A stretch of DNA of 64,000 nt from Viridilinea sp964592425 (lineage in GTDB: Bacteria; Chloroflexota; Chloroflexia; Chloroflexales; Chloroflexaceae): assembly GCA_964592425.1 (NCBI GenBank), contig CAZQCG010000008.1, positions 1 to 64,000 of the forward strand, given 5' to 3'. Under the pieces are notes generated by a model that was not told the origin of the DNA, did no database searches, and saw nothing but the letters and a program-made list of their open reading frames with translations. This document shows positions 18,260 through 26,494 of the stretch, one piece after another (the stretch's first letter is position 1; every line of letters begins with the position of its first letter). Made by a program: the position numbers and the translations under genes.

Positions 18260-18988
18260 ATGCGGATCACCACCCACGGCGCGTACCTGACCCAGCTCAC
18301 GCGCTTCCCGCGCGTCTTCCCGGTCAACTGCTACCTCGTCCGCGAGGACGACGGCCTGACCCTGATTGATACGGGCATCCCCGGCAGCGCGCCCGCCATT
18401 CTCGCTGCCGCTCAGAGGCTCGGCCAGCCCATCCGGCGCATCGTGCTCACCCACGCCCACGGCGATCACCTGGGCTCGCTTGACGCGCTGCACCAGCTGC
18501 TGCCGGCAGCCGCGGTGCAGATCTCCGCCCGCGACGCGCGCTTTCTGGCTGGAGATCGGCGCCTCGACCCCGACGAGCCCCAGGCACCGCTGCGGGGCGG
18601 TTACCAGACCACGGCTACCCGGCCGACGGAGACGCTGAGCGACGGCGACTGGGTCGGCTCGCTGCGGGTCATCGCCGCGCCGGGCCACACCCCCGGCCAC
18701 CTGGCCTTGCTCGACACCCGCGACGGCTCGCTGATCGCTGGCGATGCCTTCCAGACCCGCGCCGGGCTGGCGGTGGCCGGCACGCTCCACCTGCGCTTCC
18801 CCTTCCCGGCCCTGGCGACCTGGCACCGCCCCACGGCCCTGGCCAGCGCCCGCCGCCTGCGCGCGCTGGCGCCGACCCGTCTCGCCGTCGGCCACGGCAA
18901 CGTGCTGGAGCAGCCGCTCGCCGCCCTAGATCAGGCGATCGCGGTGGCGGCGCGCGACCTCGGAGAGGTGCGCTCCTATGGCGCGTAG
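18260..18988 (+). CDS. MBL-fold metallo-hydrolase
   Basis: 242 residues of the metallo-beta-lactamase superfamily. The metal motif is HAHGDH at 65-70. Further ligands are the His in APGHTPGH, the Asp in IAGDAFQ, and a late His in AVGHGNVLEQ. A hydrolase of the glyoxalase-II/lactonase-like group is likely, but the substrate cannot be told. A ribosome site (CCCCGGAGG) lies 8 bases before the ATG. The stop overlaps the start of the TetR gene by 11 bases, so they form a two-gene operon driven by the promoter at 18198. Confidence 0.92.
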   Translation: MRITTHGAYLTQLTRFPRVFPVNCYLVREDDGLTLIDTGIPGSAPAILAAAQRLGQPIRRIVLTHAHGDHLGSLDALHQLLPAAAVQISARDARFLAGDRRLDPDEPQAPLRGGYQTTATRPTETLSDGDWVGSLRVIAAPGHTPGHLALLDTRDGSLIAGDAFQTRAGLAVAGTLHLRFPFPALATWHRPTALASARRLRALAPTRLAVGHGNVLEQPLAALDQAIAVAARDLGEVRSYGA

Positions 18989-19553
18989 CGCGGGGATCAC
19001 CCGGGAGCGGGTCGTTGCGGTGGCCGCCGAGCTGGCCGACGCCCACGGGCTGGCGGCGCTGACCCTGGCCCAGGTGGCCGCCCGGCTCGGCGTGAAGCTG
19101 CCCTCGCTCTACAACCACGTGGACGGACTGCCGGGCCTCCAGCGCGATCTGGCTGTGCTGGGCATCCGCGAGCTGGGCGCGTGCCTGCGCGACGCGGCGG
19201 TGGGCAAGGCCGGCGACGACGCAGTGCTGGCGGTGGGCCATGCCTACCGGGCCTATGTCCTGGCCCACCCGGGGCGCTACGCGGCCACCGTCCCCGCGCC
19301 GGCCCCGGACGACGCGGAGCTCCAGGCGCTCAGCGCCTGGGTCGTGGGGGTGGTGGTCACGGTGTTGGCACCCTACGAGCTGGGAGAGGCGGGCACCATC
19401 CACGCGGTGCGGGGGCTGCGCAGCATCGCCCACGGCTTCGCCACCCTGGAGCAGGCGGGCGGATTCGGCCTGGCGCTCGACCGCGACACGAGCTTCCTGC
19501 GCCTGCTGCGGGCCTTCCTCGTGGGGCTGCGGGCGGCGGGGAGTGCTACCTGA
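18978..19553 (+). CDS. TetR/AcrR-family regulator
   Basis: 191 residues. The N-terminal helix-turn-helix is typical (VVAVAAELADAHGLAALTL, then QVAARLGVKLPSLYNHV at about 30-46). The C-terminal half has the WHG-type ligand domain pattern seen in TetR proteins (AVGHAYRAYVLAHPGRYA, later GLRSIAHGFATLE). It starts within the end of the hydrolase gene (11-base overlap). It probably represses its own operon through the dyad over the -10 box and responds to a compound that the hydrolase degrades. The ligand is unknown. Confidence 0.9.
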   Translation: MARSAGITRERVVAVAAELADAHGLAALTLAQVAARLGVKLPSLYNHVDGLPGLQRDLAVLGIRELGACLRDAAVGKAGDDAVLAVGHAYRAYVLAHPGRYAATVPAPAPDDAELQALSAWVVGVVVTVLAPYELGEAGTIHAVRGLRSIAHGFATLEQAGGFGLALDRDTSFLRLLRAFLVGLRAAGSAT

Positions 19554-19739
19554 GGGAGATCGGCTTGCGTCAGCCGCGCGCCGGCGGGCTGGTACGGCAT
19601 ATCCCAAGCTGGAAAGCACTGGAGCGCATTCTGCCGCGCTAAATCACCCATGTTCTGGCGAGTCGGCTGCACGCGATGTTAGGCGCGGATTGACGAGGCG
19701 ATGACAGTGAGGTGCCGGCCTCTGATGTGTGCTCGGCTG

Positions 19740-20054
19740 CTATGGATGAGGCGATCGTGCCGCGAGCCATCGTGCAAATGAGGTGCTGCTTTCGCTCGAT
19801 TTTCGACCAAGGAGCAAGCCTTCAACCCCAATGTCTTCATCGAGATCGGGCCAGTGTAACCCATACCCACCGCCGCTGATGACCACGTTGGCGCGTTCTG
19901 CGGGTGTGCCGTTGGCAAGCCGCGGATACCACCCAATGGGCACGGCAATCGTGCGCCCATCGTCAAGATCGACGCTCAGGGTATCATCCGTGACGGTCAC
20001 ATCGGTCGCACGTGGCGCGACACTAGGCGTCGTTGCAGAAGGCGTCCCAAGCAT
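19740..20054 (-). CDS. DUF2442 domain protein
   Basis: 104 residues from the ATG at 20054. The DUF2442 core is clear: VTDDTLSVDLDDGRTIAVPI, then WYPRL, then GLHWPDLDEDIGVEGLLLG. DUF2442 genes usually sit directly after a DUF4160 gene and are thought to form toxin-antitoxin-like pairs; that is established association, not proven function here. The start overlaps the end of the DUF4160 gene by about 30 bases. The DUF4160 partner is frameshifted, so this member may be an orphan. An N-terminal stretch of about 15 Ser/Thr/Pro/Ala residues precedes the domain. Confidence 0.8.
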   Translation of the reverse strand: MLGTPSATTPSVAPRATDVTVTDDTLSVDLDDGRTIAVPIGWYPRLANGTPAERANVVISGGGYGLHWPDLDEDIGVEGLLLGRKSSESSTSFARWLAARSPHP

Positions 20055-20268
20055 GGCGTAGCTCCTCCACATGGTCACGCGCGATGCGCTCAATCTCGCG
20101 GAGTTCGCGCCGACGATAGCCGACATTGTCTGCGATTCGGACGTCGGGGTCAGCCACAGCTTGGCGGACAATGGCCCACGGTCGACATGCATATGGCGTG
20201 GCTCGCGGCAATCATAGGAGTAGAAGTAGAAGCGATAGGGACCCGATACGAAGCGCAGTTGGCGTCGT
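20023..20268 (-). pseudogene. DUF4160 gene with two frameshifts
   Basis: Three minus-strand frames in succession carry one DUF4160 protein. TPTALRIG lies near 20245-20268, then GPYRFYFYSYDCREPRHMHV with DRGPLSAKLWL (to about 20150), then DPDVRIADNVGYRRREL with EIERIARDHVEELRHAWD to the stop at 20023. Joining them needs a frame change near 20240 and another near 20145. The family is a small protein of about 80-90 residues found before DUF2442. Either two real mutations inactivated it or the assembly carries indel errors. Confidence 0.75.
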
Positions 20269-20366
20269 CAGCCTCGCACAAGTGCATACCGGTACAGGAT
20301 GACAATAGTATAGCACATCTGTTTGAGGGTAACGCTGGATACGGAACAGGCAGGACGAATGATTAG

Positions 20367-20747
20367 ATGGTCCGGCATACGCGCCTAACATGTGATACTC
20401 CGCATCCGCTGACGCTGGCGCTCCGGTTCGGGCTGGAGATCACGGCCCTGGTGGCCTATGGGGTCTGGGGATGGCACGCAAGGGAGGGTGCGCTGCGGCT
20501 GGGATTGGCCGCGGGCCTGCCGCTGCTCGCGGCGCCGCTCTGGGGTGCCGTCGTCGCGCCGCGGGCGGCGCTAGCCGCGCCGGGGTGGGTGGTACTCGCG
20601 GTCGAGGCCCTGATCTTCGGCGGGGCGGTGTGGGCGACCGCCACCCGTGCGCCGACGCTCGCCCTGGTCTTTGCCGCCCTGGTGATCGCCCATGCGGTTG
20701 CCGCGTATGACCGGATCGTCGCGCTGATCCAGGGTGCACCCAGGTGA
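20367..20747 (+). CDS. YrdB/DUF2568 family membrane protein
   Basis: 126 residues with four predicted membrane helices (LRFGLEITALVAYGVWGW; LAAGLPLLAAPLWGAVVAP; GWVVLAVEALIFGGAVWA; LALVFAALVIAHAVAAYD). The pattern matches the small DUF2568/YrdB membrane family, whose function is unknown. The start is uncertain: the first 12 residues look unlike the family and a later start is possible. It stands alone between two relic regions. Confidence 0.7.
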   Translation: MVRHTRLTCDTPHPLTLALRFGLEITALVAYGVWGWHAREGALRLGLAAGLPLLAAPLWGAVVAPRAALAAPGWVVLAVEALIFGGAVWATATRAPTLALVFAALVIAHAVAAYDRIVALIQGAPR

Positions 20748-20905
20748 GGATCGACGCCAGCGCGACGTATGCGCCGGATCGCGCCCTCGCGCGCCAGGCC
20801 GGGTGAGCGGGTCCGCAGTATGCTGGCGACGTCTCACCCCGGCAGCGTACCGCTCGACCCGGAGTTCATTCGCCCGCTCGGTGCCTCCGTGCCGTAGCGG
20901 TGCGT

Positions 20906-20929
20906 GGGGCTGCAGCCAGGTGCAGCCCC
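20906..20929. repeat. Perfect hairpin, copy 1
   Basis: GGGGCTGCA pairs with TGCAGCCCC, a 9-bp stem with a 6-base loop. No T-run follows on either strand, so it is not a normal intrinsic terminator. Confidence 0.75.
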
Positions 20930-20995
20930 ATGTGGTTGGTCCCCACGTCGCCCGGCCTCTAGCCCCCCGCGCCCTTGCGCGCCAGTACGGGAGAC

Positions 20996-21019
20996 GGGGC
21001 CGCACCCATGTGCGGCCCC
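20996..21019. repeat. Perfect hairpin, copy 2
   Basis: GGGGCCGCAC pairs with GTGCGGCCCC, a 10-bp stem with loop CCAT. It lies 90 bases after copy 1 and is followed, as copy 1 is, by a CTCT-GGCC/TAGCC and GCGCCCTTGCGCG motif. Confidence 0.75.
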
Positions 21020-21252
21020 CGCGTGCCCCGAGCCCGCAACGCGCGGTCTCTGGCCACCCGCGCCCTTGCGCGGAGTTGTCGCCGCCTCCGTTGGCGACCC
21101 TGCCGTCGGGCTCGTCGCGGGCTGACGCTTGCGGCAGGCTGGCTGGGGCACCCTGCTGGCCTGGGTCGGCGCACGGGCTCGTCAGGCGGGGCTGGCCTCG
21201 CGGTGTGGGCGCTGCCTCCCAGTTGGCGTGCGGGTTCTGTCCTCCTTCAGCC

Positions 21253-21537
21253 GGCTCTTCCGCAAGTTACGTGAATCGGGCAAAGATACGTGAACTTTGG
21301 TATGCTGAAGGGATAGCACAAACATAGGTGTCTCTCCTGAGGTATCCTCATTATGTTTCCCTTTGCTTTGCCCGGATGGCGTGCCGCCTTGCGCCTCCCC
21401 TATAGCAACGGGCCGGTCGAGGGCCAAATCACCCGGCTGAAGTTTCTCAAGCGGCAAATGTACGGGCGAGCCAAGCTCGACCTCTTGCGGCTACGGGTTG
21501 TGTATCGACGATGATTCACGCAACTTGCGGAAGAGCC
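21253..21537 (+). mobile_element. Internally deleted ISL3-family insertion sequence
   Basis: Terminal inverted repeats at 21253-21277 and 21513-21537 match at 24 of 25 positions; both outer ends begin GGCTCTTCCGCAAGTT or its near copy. Between them only the last 50 or so residues of a transposase remain (about 21364-21514): GPVEGQITRLKFLKRQMYGR then KLDLLRLRV. This is the conserved C-terminus of ISL3 transposases. A complete member is about 1.3-1.5 kb, so about 80% is missing, leaving a MITE-like 285-bp element. No 8-bp target duplication is visible. It could be moved only by a transposase made elsewhere. Confidence 0.82.
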
Positions 21538-21661
21538 AAGTGCTTGACACATTCCGACCAGTACTGGAAGTACTCTACCTCTCGCCCTTCTTCTGTGACC
21601 TGAGCGATGGCGCGCTGTGCGAGATGGTCTACCAGAGCACGGTGACGGGCGAGGAGGCGAT

Positions 21662-22108
21662 TCACGAATCTTGCGTGCTGCCGAGCGCAGCAAGGGCCTC
21701 CTGCGGGCTAAGCGCAGTGACCATCGGGGCAGCCCGCTCGCGTTGTTCGCGATCAAGCGATACTAAGGTGCAGCCATACCGGCGTGCAACGGCGACGTAC
21801 ACCGCGTCTGCGCCACGCAAGGCTCGATCGGCGGCAATCTCTGCCGCTGCCTGGGCCAACGACTCGTCTAGGGCGACGAGGGTCAGGTTCGGCAACTCCT
21901 GAATCATCATCATCGCCATCCGTCCGCGTATCGGATCACGCAGCTCACGACTGAGGGTGCCAGCAACCTCAACAATTAGAAGGAGCGGTACGATGATCGG
22001 AATGCGCAGCGTGGCCAGATGTTCGAGAAGCTCACGGCAAATGGCGTGGTTCGGTTCGCGCGGGTTCAGATCGCGCACAAAGATGTTGGCATCAAGCGTG
22101 TACATCAT
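21662..22108 (-). CDS. PIN-domain toxin (VapC-like)
   Basis: 148 residues from the ATG at 22108. The PIN-domain RNase pattern is present: first acidic residue in MMYTLDANIFVRD (Asp6), Glu in LLLIVEVAGTL, and late acidic residues in RALRGADAVYVAVARR and LVSLDRE. These would hold Mg/Mn for RNA cleavage. The start lies inside the end of the preceding antitoxin-like gene (17-base overlap), the classic vapBC arrangement. In the pair the toxin is held inactive by its partner. The open frame continues upstream of 22108, but only across the antitoxin gene. Confidence 0.85.
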   Translation of the reverse strand: MMYTLDANIFVRDLNPREPNHAICRELLEHLATLRIPIIVPLLLIVEVAGTLSRELRDPIRGRMAMMMIQELPNLTLVALDESLAQAAAEIAADRALRGADAVYVAVARRYGCTLVSLDREQRERAAPMVTALSPQEALAALGSTQDS

Positions 22109-22373
22109 CGGCCTCGTGGGTGCCGCGCAATGCCTCATCGCGCTCGCGCCGGTCAGCGTCGAGCCGATCACTGAGCTGTGCATCAGGGAAGTTACGCCCG
22201 ATATCATCGCGCAAGGCGGCCCATCGTGCCCACGCATCCTGGCCCCGCACCGTCTCAGTGGCAGGTTCGAGGGCTAGTTCCTGCACGACATCGGCAACTA
22301 AGCGTGCTCGCGCCTGGCGATCCAGGCCGCGCACAAGCGAAAGTACCTGCTCATACGTTGTAGTTGTCATCAC
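22092..22373 (-). CDS. Antitoxin-like partner of the PIN toxin
   Basis: 93 residues. The GTG at 22373 has GGAGG seven bases upstream; an ATG follows at once (22370) and either may serve. The N-terminal helix region TTTTYEQVLSLVRGLDRQAR resembles antitoxins of Chloroflexota/cyanobacterial PIN pairs, with an acidic, flexible C-terminus (DRRERDEALRGTHEADDVHA). It overlaps the toxin gene and so is produced together with it. The family name is uncertain; position is the main argument for its role. Confidence 0.72.
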   Translation of the reverse strand: MMTTTTYEQVLSLVRGLDRQARARLVADVVQELALEPATETVRGQDAWARWAALRDDIGRNFPDAQLSDRLDADRRERDEALRGTHEADDVHA

Positions 22374-22409
22374 AATATGCCCTCCGAAGGAGTGTCGTGC
22401 GCACTGCCA

Positions 22410-22722
22410 TCAATTCACTGGCTGGCTCTGCAACTTCAGCAGAAGGGCGGCGTAGGCTTTTCGCAACTCGGCAAACTGCGCAACCTGGGCCTCGGACATA
22501 CGCTCGCGGGCGACCTGCTCCAGAGCTGTATCGTCGAACTGCTCTAGCGCCTGGAGCGCGTCACGCATCGGCGTGGGGAGATCATTCAGGTAGCGGCGGC
22601 AGCCCGGCGCTCAGGGTCTGCGCCACCAGGCTCTCCAGGGGGCGCTTGGTCAGCGCCGCCAGGCGGGCGAGGCGCTGATAGAGGGGCGCTGGTACCAGCA
22701 CCGCAACTGTGTCTGTGCTCAT
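22410..22722 (-). pseudogene. Frameshifted antitoxin-like (RHH-type?) gene
   Basis: The ATG at 22722 has a strong site (GGAGGATGCG). The first frame gives a 46-residue ribbon-helix-helix-like start (MSTDTVAVLVPAPLYQRL, then LESLVAQTLSAGLPPLP) and then stops. One base away, the frame continues as DLPTPMRDALQALEQFDD, then RERMSEAQVAQFAELRKAY to a stop at 22410. Similar full-length proteins, about 100 residues, occur in Chloroflexota before HNH or toxin genes. A single-base slip near 22590 separates the parts. Either a real frameshift or an assembly error. Confidence 0.65.
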
Positions 22723-22929
22723 CGCATCCTCCGGGGTAGGCCTGGTTCCAATCTGTCAGCATTGTATCATCCAGCGCGACACCATGCCGCTGCTGTAACC
22801 CCCACTGCCCCATTGCTGTGTCGTCGACCAGTGCTGCTGTACCGCCATTGCTGGTCGCCAGGGGCTCGTCGAATCCGTGGCCATCGTCGCTTCTTACATC
22901 GACCCTGTCCTGAGCGATAGGACGTCCGC

Positions 22930-25344
22930 TTACCTGGGGCGCTCGCCTACATCCAGAGCACGGAGTCTTGCACGAAGCGCACTCAGGCTCAAAGGCTTCT
23001 CTAGGAAGCCACGCGCACCCTGGTTGATCAGTTCCTGGGCGACCTCCCGAGTGCTGTAGCCGCTCATCACCACCACCGGGAGGTCAGGTGTTATCGCGCG
23101 AATCGCCTTGAGCACATCTTCACCATGCATTCCCGGCATTGTCAGATCGAGCAACACGAGCGCCAGCTCACTACCCCTGGTTTGGAGCTCGGCCAGTGTC
23201 GTCACCTCGTCCTCTGCGAATACCGGGGTGTAACCCAGGCGCTCGAGCATAGAGCCGGCAACCTTTTGCGCTCGCGCTTCGTCGTCAATTACCAGCACCA
23301 TCCCGCCCCGACGAGTCGGCGGCAACATTGCCGATAGCTCCTCCATCTCCGTGGCAAACGTCGGTAGAAGCACGGTCACTCGTGTTCCCTGACCGGGCTC
23401 GCTGTTCGCAAACACCCTGCCCCCATGGCGCTCAACAATGCTTCGCACCACCGCCAGGCCAAGGCCTCGCCCGATGAACCGCGTGCTGAAGAACGGCTCA
23501 AAGACCCGCTCCAGGAGCGCAGGATGAATCCCCTCCCCCGTGTCTTGTACGGTCAGCTGCACATACGCGCCGACCGGCAGGTCATCGTCGTGCCCGTCAC
23601 CCTCCCACCTGGTCGTGTGCTCCATCGTGATCGTAATGAGCCCGCCGCCCTCGCCCAGGGCCTCCGAGGCGTTGCTGACCAGGTTCATCACCACCTGCCG
23701 GATCTGGTCCAGGTCAACCATGAGCGGGGGTAGCTCCGGGGCGATCGTGAGCTGCAGGCGGGCGTCCGTGCGCAGTGATGCTTCGAGCAACAGCCGGTCA
23801 TTCCGAATGACCTCGTTCAGGTCGACGCGCTCGACCATAGGCCGGCCGCGACCGGCATAGATCAGCATCTGGCGAGCCAGATCGGCACCCTGGCGGGCCG
23901 CGCCGGCGATCTGCCTGAGACTGGCGTGCCCCGGCGCGTCTGGGGCGAGGTCGACGCTTAGGAGGTCGGCGTGCCCCAGGATCACGGCCAGCAGGTTGTT
24001 GAAGTCGTGGGCGATACCACCAGCCAGGCGACCCAGGCTTTCCAGCCGCTGCGCCTCCTGAAGCTTCTGCTCCAGCCGGCGCTGGGCTACCTCAGCCGCG
24101 CGCTGTGCCGTGACATCGCGGAGGCTACTGACGAGGAGCGGCGCCCCGTCGCGCAGGAGCCACTGTTGTGAGACGAGGAGCTCGCGCCGCGTGCCGTCCT
24201 CGTGGACAAACGTACGCAGCTCATTCTGGAGCGGCTGCTCCACGGTGAGACCGGACTCATCGCTCCCGGTGGAGGACTCCGCGTGATGCTCACCAAGCAG
24301 CGCCACAAGGTTCTGTGGCGCTGCGCCGCCGCGTTGATAGCCGGTGATGCGCGCAAGGGCCGCATTGGTAAAGCGGAGTTGCCCCTGCGCATCGCTCACC
24401 GCCACGCCATCGTCCAGATGTTCGAGCACCGCGTCGAGGAACGCCCGCTCGTCGACCAGCACCGCCTCCTGGGCGCGGAGCGCCGCCTCCAGCTGCTTCT
24501 GCTTGGTGATATCGGTCGCAATCAACCCCATCGCGCTGGTAGCTCCCTGGGCGTCGAACAAGGGGAAGAGCATGGCCAGCTGGGTGTGGGGCTCGCCGTC
24601 GATCGGGAGCTCCTCCTCCGCCACCAGCGCCTCCCCAGTCGCAAAGACCTGCTGGTCGTTGGCCGCCATCTCCGCCGCGATCGCGGGCGGGAACAGGTCG
24701 TGGACGCTTTTCCCGAGGATATCCTCCAGCGGGCGGCCGACGACGTCCGCCAGACGGTTATTCGCCGTCAGGTAGCGCCCAGCCTGATCCTTGACGAGAA
24801 TGATAGCAGGGGCGCGGTCGAACAGCCCCTGGAGGAGTGCCTGGTGGCGGCGGAGCTCCTCCTCGAGCTGGGCACCGGCGGCGGCGGCCTCGGCGCGCAC
24901 CCGCTCGGTGACGTCGCGCGTGACAGCGATCACGGTTGCGACGCTCCCGTCGGGTCCAGGCTCAGGCACCAACTCGGCGTCATAGTACTGAAGCTCGGTA
25001 GCAGCGGGAAAGGCGAACTGGATGCGTGCCGGCTGACCCGTGGCGAAGACGTTGGCCAGGGCGGCATCCCACTGGTCGACCAGTTCCTCGGGCATGCCCA
25101 GGTCGCGGTTGGTTTTGCCGAGGAAGCGCTCAACGGGCAAGCCTGTGGCACGCTCGACGGAGGCGCTGACAAAGCAGTGGCGCAGCTGCGGATCAAAGCG
25201 GGCGATGACCCCGGGGAAGCGCTCGAGCAGCGGCTCGAGCACGGCCAGGCGGGCCTCGAGCGCGACCACCCGTGCGCGGAGAGCCTCAGGCGATTCGGTG
25301 AGGCCTCGCGACTCAGCCAGGGGAAGGTGGGACATCGTTGACAT
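22930..25344 (-). CDS. PAS-domain hybrid histidine kinase with C-terminal receiver
   Basis: 804 residues, cytoplasmic. Three PAS domains lie near 40-160, 170-290 and 300-420. A HisKA domain follows with His446 in GGIAHDFNNLLAVILGHADL, the sub-type with an N after DF seen in many orphan kinases. HATPase follows at about 540-660 (N-box NLVSNASEALGEGG, G-box DTGEGI). The receiver is at 680-800 with Asp733 in LVLLDLTMPGMHG. A GGAAGGGA site lies before the ATG at 25344. There is no response regulator next to it, so the phosphate probably passes from its own receiver to a distant partner. Confidence 0.92.
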   Translation of the reverse strand: MSTMSHLPLAESRGLTESPEALRARVVALEARLAVLEPLLERFPGVIARFDPQLRHCFVSASVERATGLPVERFLGKTNRDLGMPEELVDQWDAALANVFATGQPARIQFAFPAATELQYYDAELVPEPGPDGSVATVIAVTRDVTERVRAEAAAAGAQLEEELRRHQALLQGLFDRAPAIILVKDQAGRYLTANNRLADVVGRPLEDILGKSVHDLFPPAIAAEMAANDQQVFATGEALVAEEELPIDGEPHTQLAMLFPLFDAQGATSAMGLIATDITKQKQLEAALRAQEAVLVDERAFLDAVLEHLDDGVAVSDAQGQLRFTNAALARITGYQRGGAAPQNLVALLGEHHAESSTGSDESGLTVEQPLQNELRTFVHEDGTRRELLVSQQWLLRDGAPLLVSSLRDVTAQRAAEVAQRRLEQKLQEAQRLESLGRLAGGIAHDFNNLLAVILGHADLLSVDLAPDAPGHASLRQIAGAARQGADLARQMLIYAGRGRPMVERVDLNEVIRNDRLLLEASLRTDARLQLTIAPELPPLMVDLDQIRQVVMNLVSNASEALGEGGGLITITMEHTTRWEGDGHDDDLPVGAYVQLTVQDTGEGIHPALLERVFEPFFSTRFIGRGLGLAVVRSIVERHGGRVFANSEPGQGTRVTVLLPTFATEMEELSAMLPPTRRGGMVLVIDDEARAQKVAGSMLERLGYTPVFAEDEVTTLAELQTRGSELALVLLDLTMPGMHGEDVLKAIRAITPDLPVVVMSGYSTREVAQELINQGARGFLEKPLSLSALRARLRALDVGERPR

Positions 25345-25840
25345 CCCTTCCAGACATGCGGCACCAGCAGACCAACAAGGTACGAGGTGACAGCGCGGCC
25401 GTGGAACGTGTTACGCTGTTCGGCGCATCTGGCCCCTGCTTAGTGTAGCCGTGTGAGCAGTTGCGGGCATCACCGGAACAAGGATCTTCCGTTGCCGGTT
25501 ACGGCAATCTTCAGGGGCGCGTCCTTCTACTTTTGGCAGTAGGACTTCCACTTTCGGCAGCGTAGTCTACGTAGCCCTGATGAGGACGGAAGCGAGCATG
25601 CGGCGTACACTCGTTCGGCATGTGCCAAGTACAGCACTGTGGAGCACCTATGCTCGAGTTTTTCCAGAGCCTGGGCGAGTATCTCTACTCCCTCCAGCCG
25701 AACCGGGGCAGCAGGCCAACTGGTTGCCGGAGGCTGCAGGCCCCTTCTACCTCGTCATACGCAGCTACGACCCGTCGCCGGAGATTGTCAGCGGCAAGTG
25801 GGCTCCTCCGCCGGTATAGTTGGGGCTACCTGCCAGCAGC
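25345..25840. other. Intergenic region with a DUF1214 relic
   Basis: About 500 bases upstream of the hybrid kinase. The left part should hold that gene's promoter on the minus strand; no box stands out. A short direct repeat occurs at about 25530-25560 (CTACTTTTGGCAG / CCACTTTCGGCAG). The right part carries the gene fragment described at 25640-25819. Confidence 0.45.
25640..25819 (+). pseudogene. DUF1254/DUF1214 protein C-terminal relic
   Basis: The plus strand encodes QQANWLPEAAGPFYLVIRSY then DPSPEIVSGKWAPPPV followed by a stop at 25819. This closely resembles the end of DUF1254/DUF1214 proteins. A different frame just upstream shows other fragments (LEFFQSLGEYLYSLQPN). The rest of the roughly 400-residue gene is absent, so this is a remnant. 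Confidence 0.5.
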
Positions 25841-26335
25841 TTAGTCGGCGAATGTGCTGAAGGTGCTGCGGAGGTGCTGCTCCTGCCCCGTGGAAAGCGG
25901 TGCCTGGATCAGGGTGAAGCTCATCCCGTTGATGGCCATGGCAATGCGGCGGGCGTTCTCGGCGTTAACCAGGAGCAGCAGCGCGGACGTCCCCTGGATC
26001 ACCCTCGCCCGCAGCGTATCGAGCAGGTCGACGTCGATGCCGATGGCGGCCAGCCCCACGTCCAGAGAGCCCCGGCTTGCGTCCTGCCACACTGGCAGCG
26101 GCCCGCAGCGGAAGAGCATCCCGCCGAGGAGGTTCCAGAACGCGTCGTCGAGCTTCCAGCTGCGCGGCAGCTCGGCAAGCGGTCGCAGCGTCGGGAGCAG
26201 ATGCTGCTCGGGCCAGGAGACCAGCGCCGCGTCGTCGAGCCGGATCAGGTTGTGCGTGCAGAGCTTGCTCAGACGCGCCGCCACCGTCGCCGCCGCGTCG
26301 GGTGTCGGGAATGTCCAGACTGTCAGCTCGGCCAC
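25841..26335 (-). CDS. DUF1269-like protein
   Basis: 164 residues of the DUF1269 family (COG4803). Typical features are an N-terminal VWTFPTPDAAATVAARLSKL, the middle motif DDAFWNLLGGMLF, and a later LDTLRARVIQGTSALLLLV. Members are small proteins, some with a membrane-associated glycine-rich segment, of unknown function. It lies 159 bases upstream of the LuxR regulator's stop, on the same strand as its neighbours. Confidence 0.8.
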   Translation of the reverse strand: MAELTVWTFPTPDAAATVAARLSKLCTHNLIRLDDAALVSWPEQHLLPTLRPLAELPRSWKLDDAFWNLLGGMLFRCGPLPVWQDASRGSLDVGLAAIGIDVDLLDTLRARVIQGTSALLLLVNAENARRIAMAINGMSFTLIQAPLSTGQEQHLRSTFSTFAD

Positions 26336-26494
26336 ATCAGCCCACTTTCCCCTGAGAATGCCTTCCGCCCTCAGTGTAGCGGGGGACAGCGCAGCTTCGC
26401 ATCAGTCAAAGACGCAAGCGTATTGCCAAGAATGGCAAGACCGCCTTCTCGAAATGCGTACCGCCCGGTTCGTCCATACCAAGACCGGCGGCGG

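Larger units (their letters stand above)
20748..21252. other. GC-rich non-coding region with two repeated hairpin units
   Basis: No supported gene in about 500 bases. It contains two related units. Each starts with a perfect long hairpin (20906-20929, and 20996-21019) and ends with the same GCGCCCTTGCGCG motif about 50 bases later (near 20970 and 21060). A structured RNA or a palindromic repeat element is possible; see the findings. Confidence 0.55.

Noticed and set aside
21545..21660. Possible second transposase fragment (FRPVLEVLYLSPFFCDLSDG...)
   Set aside because: It loosely resembles an IS5-like N-terminal stretch, but too short and too weak to name.
24202..25341. Plus-strand open frame of 379 codons opposite the hybrid kinase
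   Set aside because: Shadow of the PAS domains; its composition is a mirror of the real gene.
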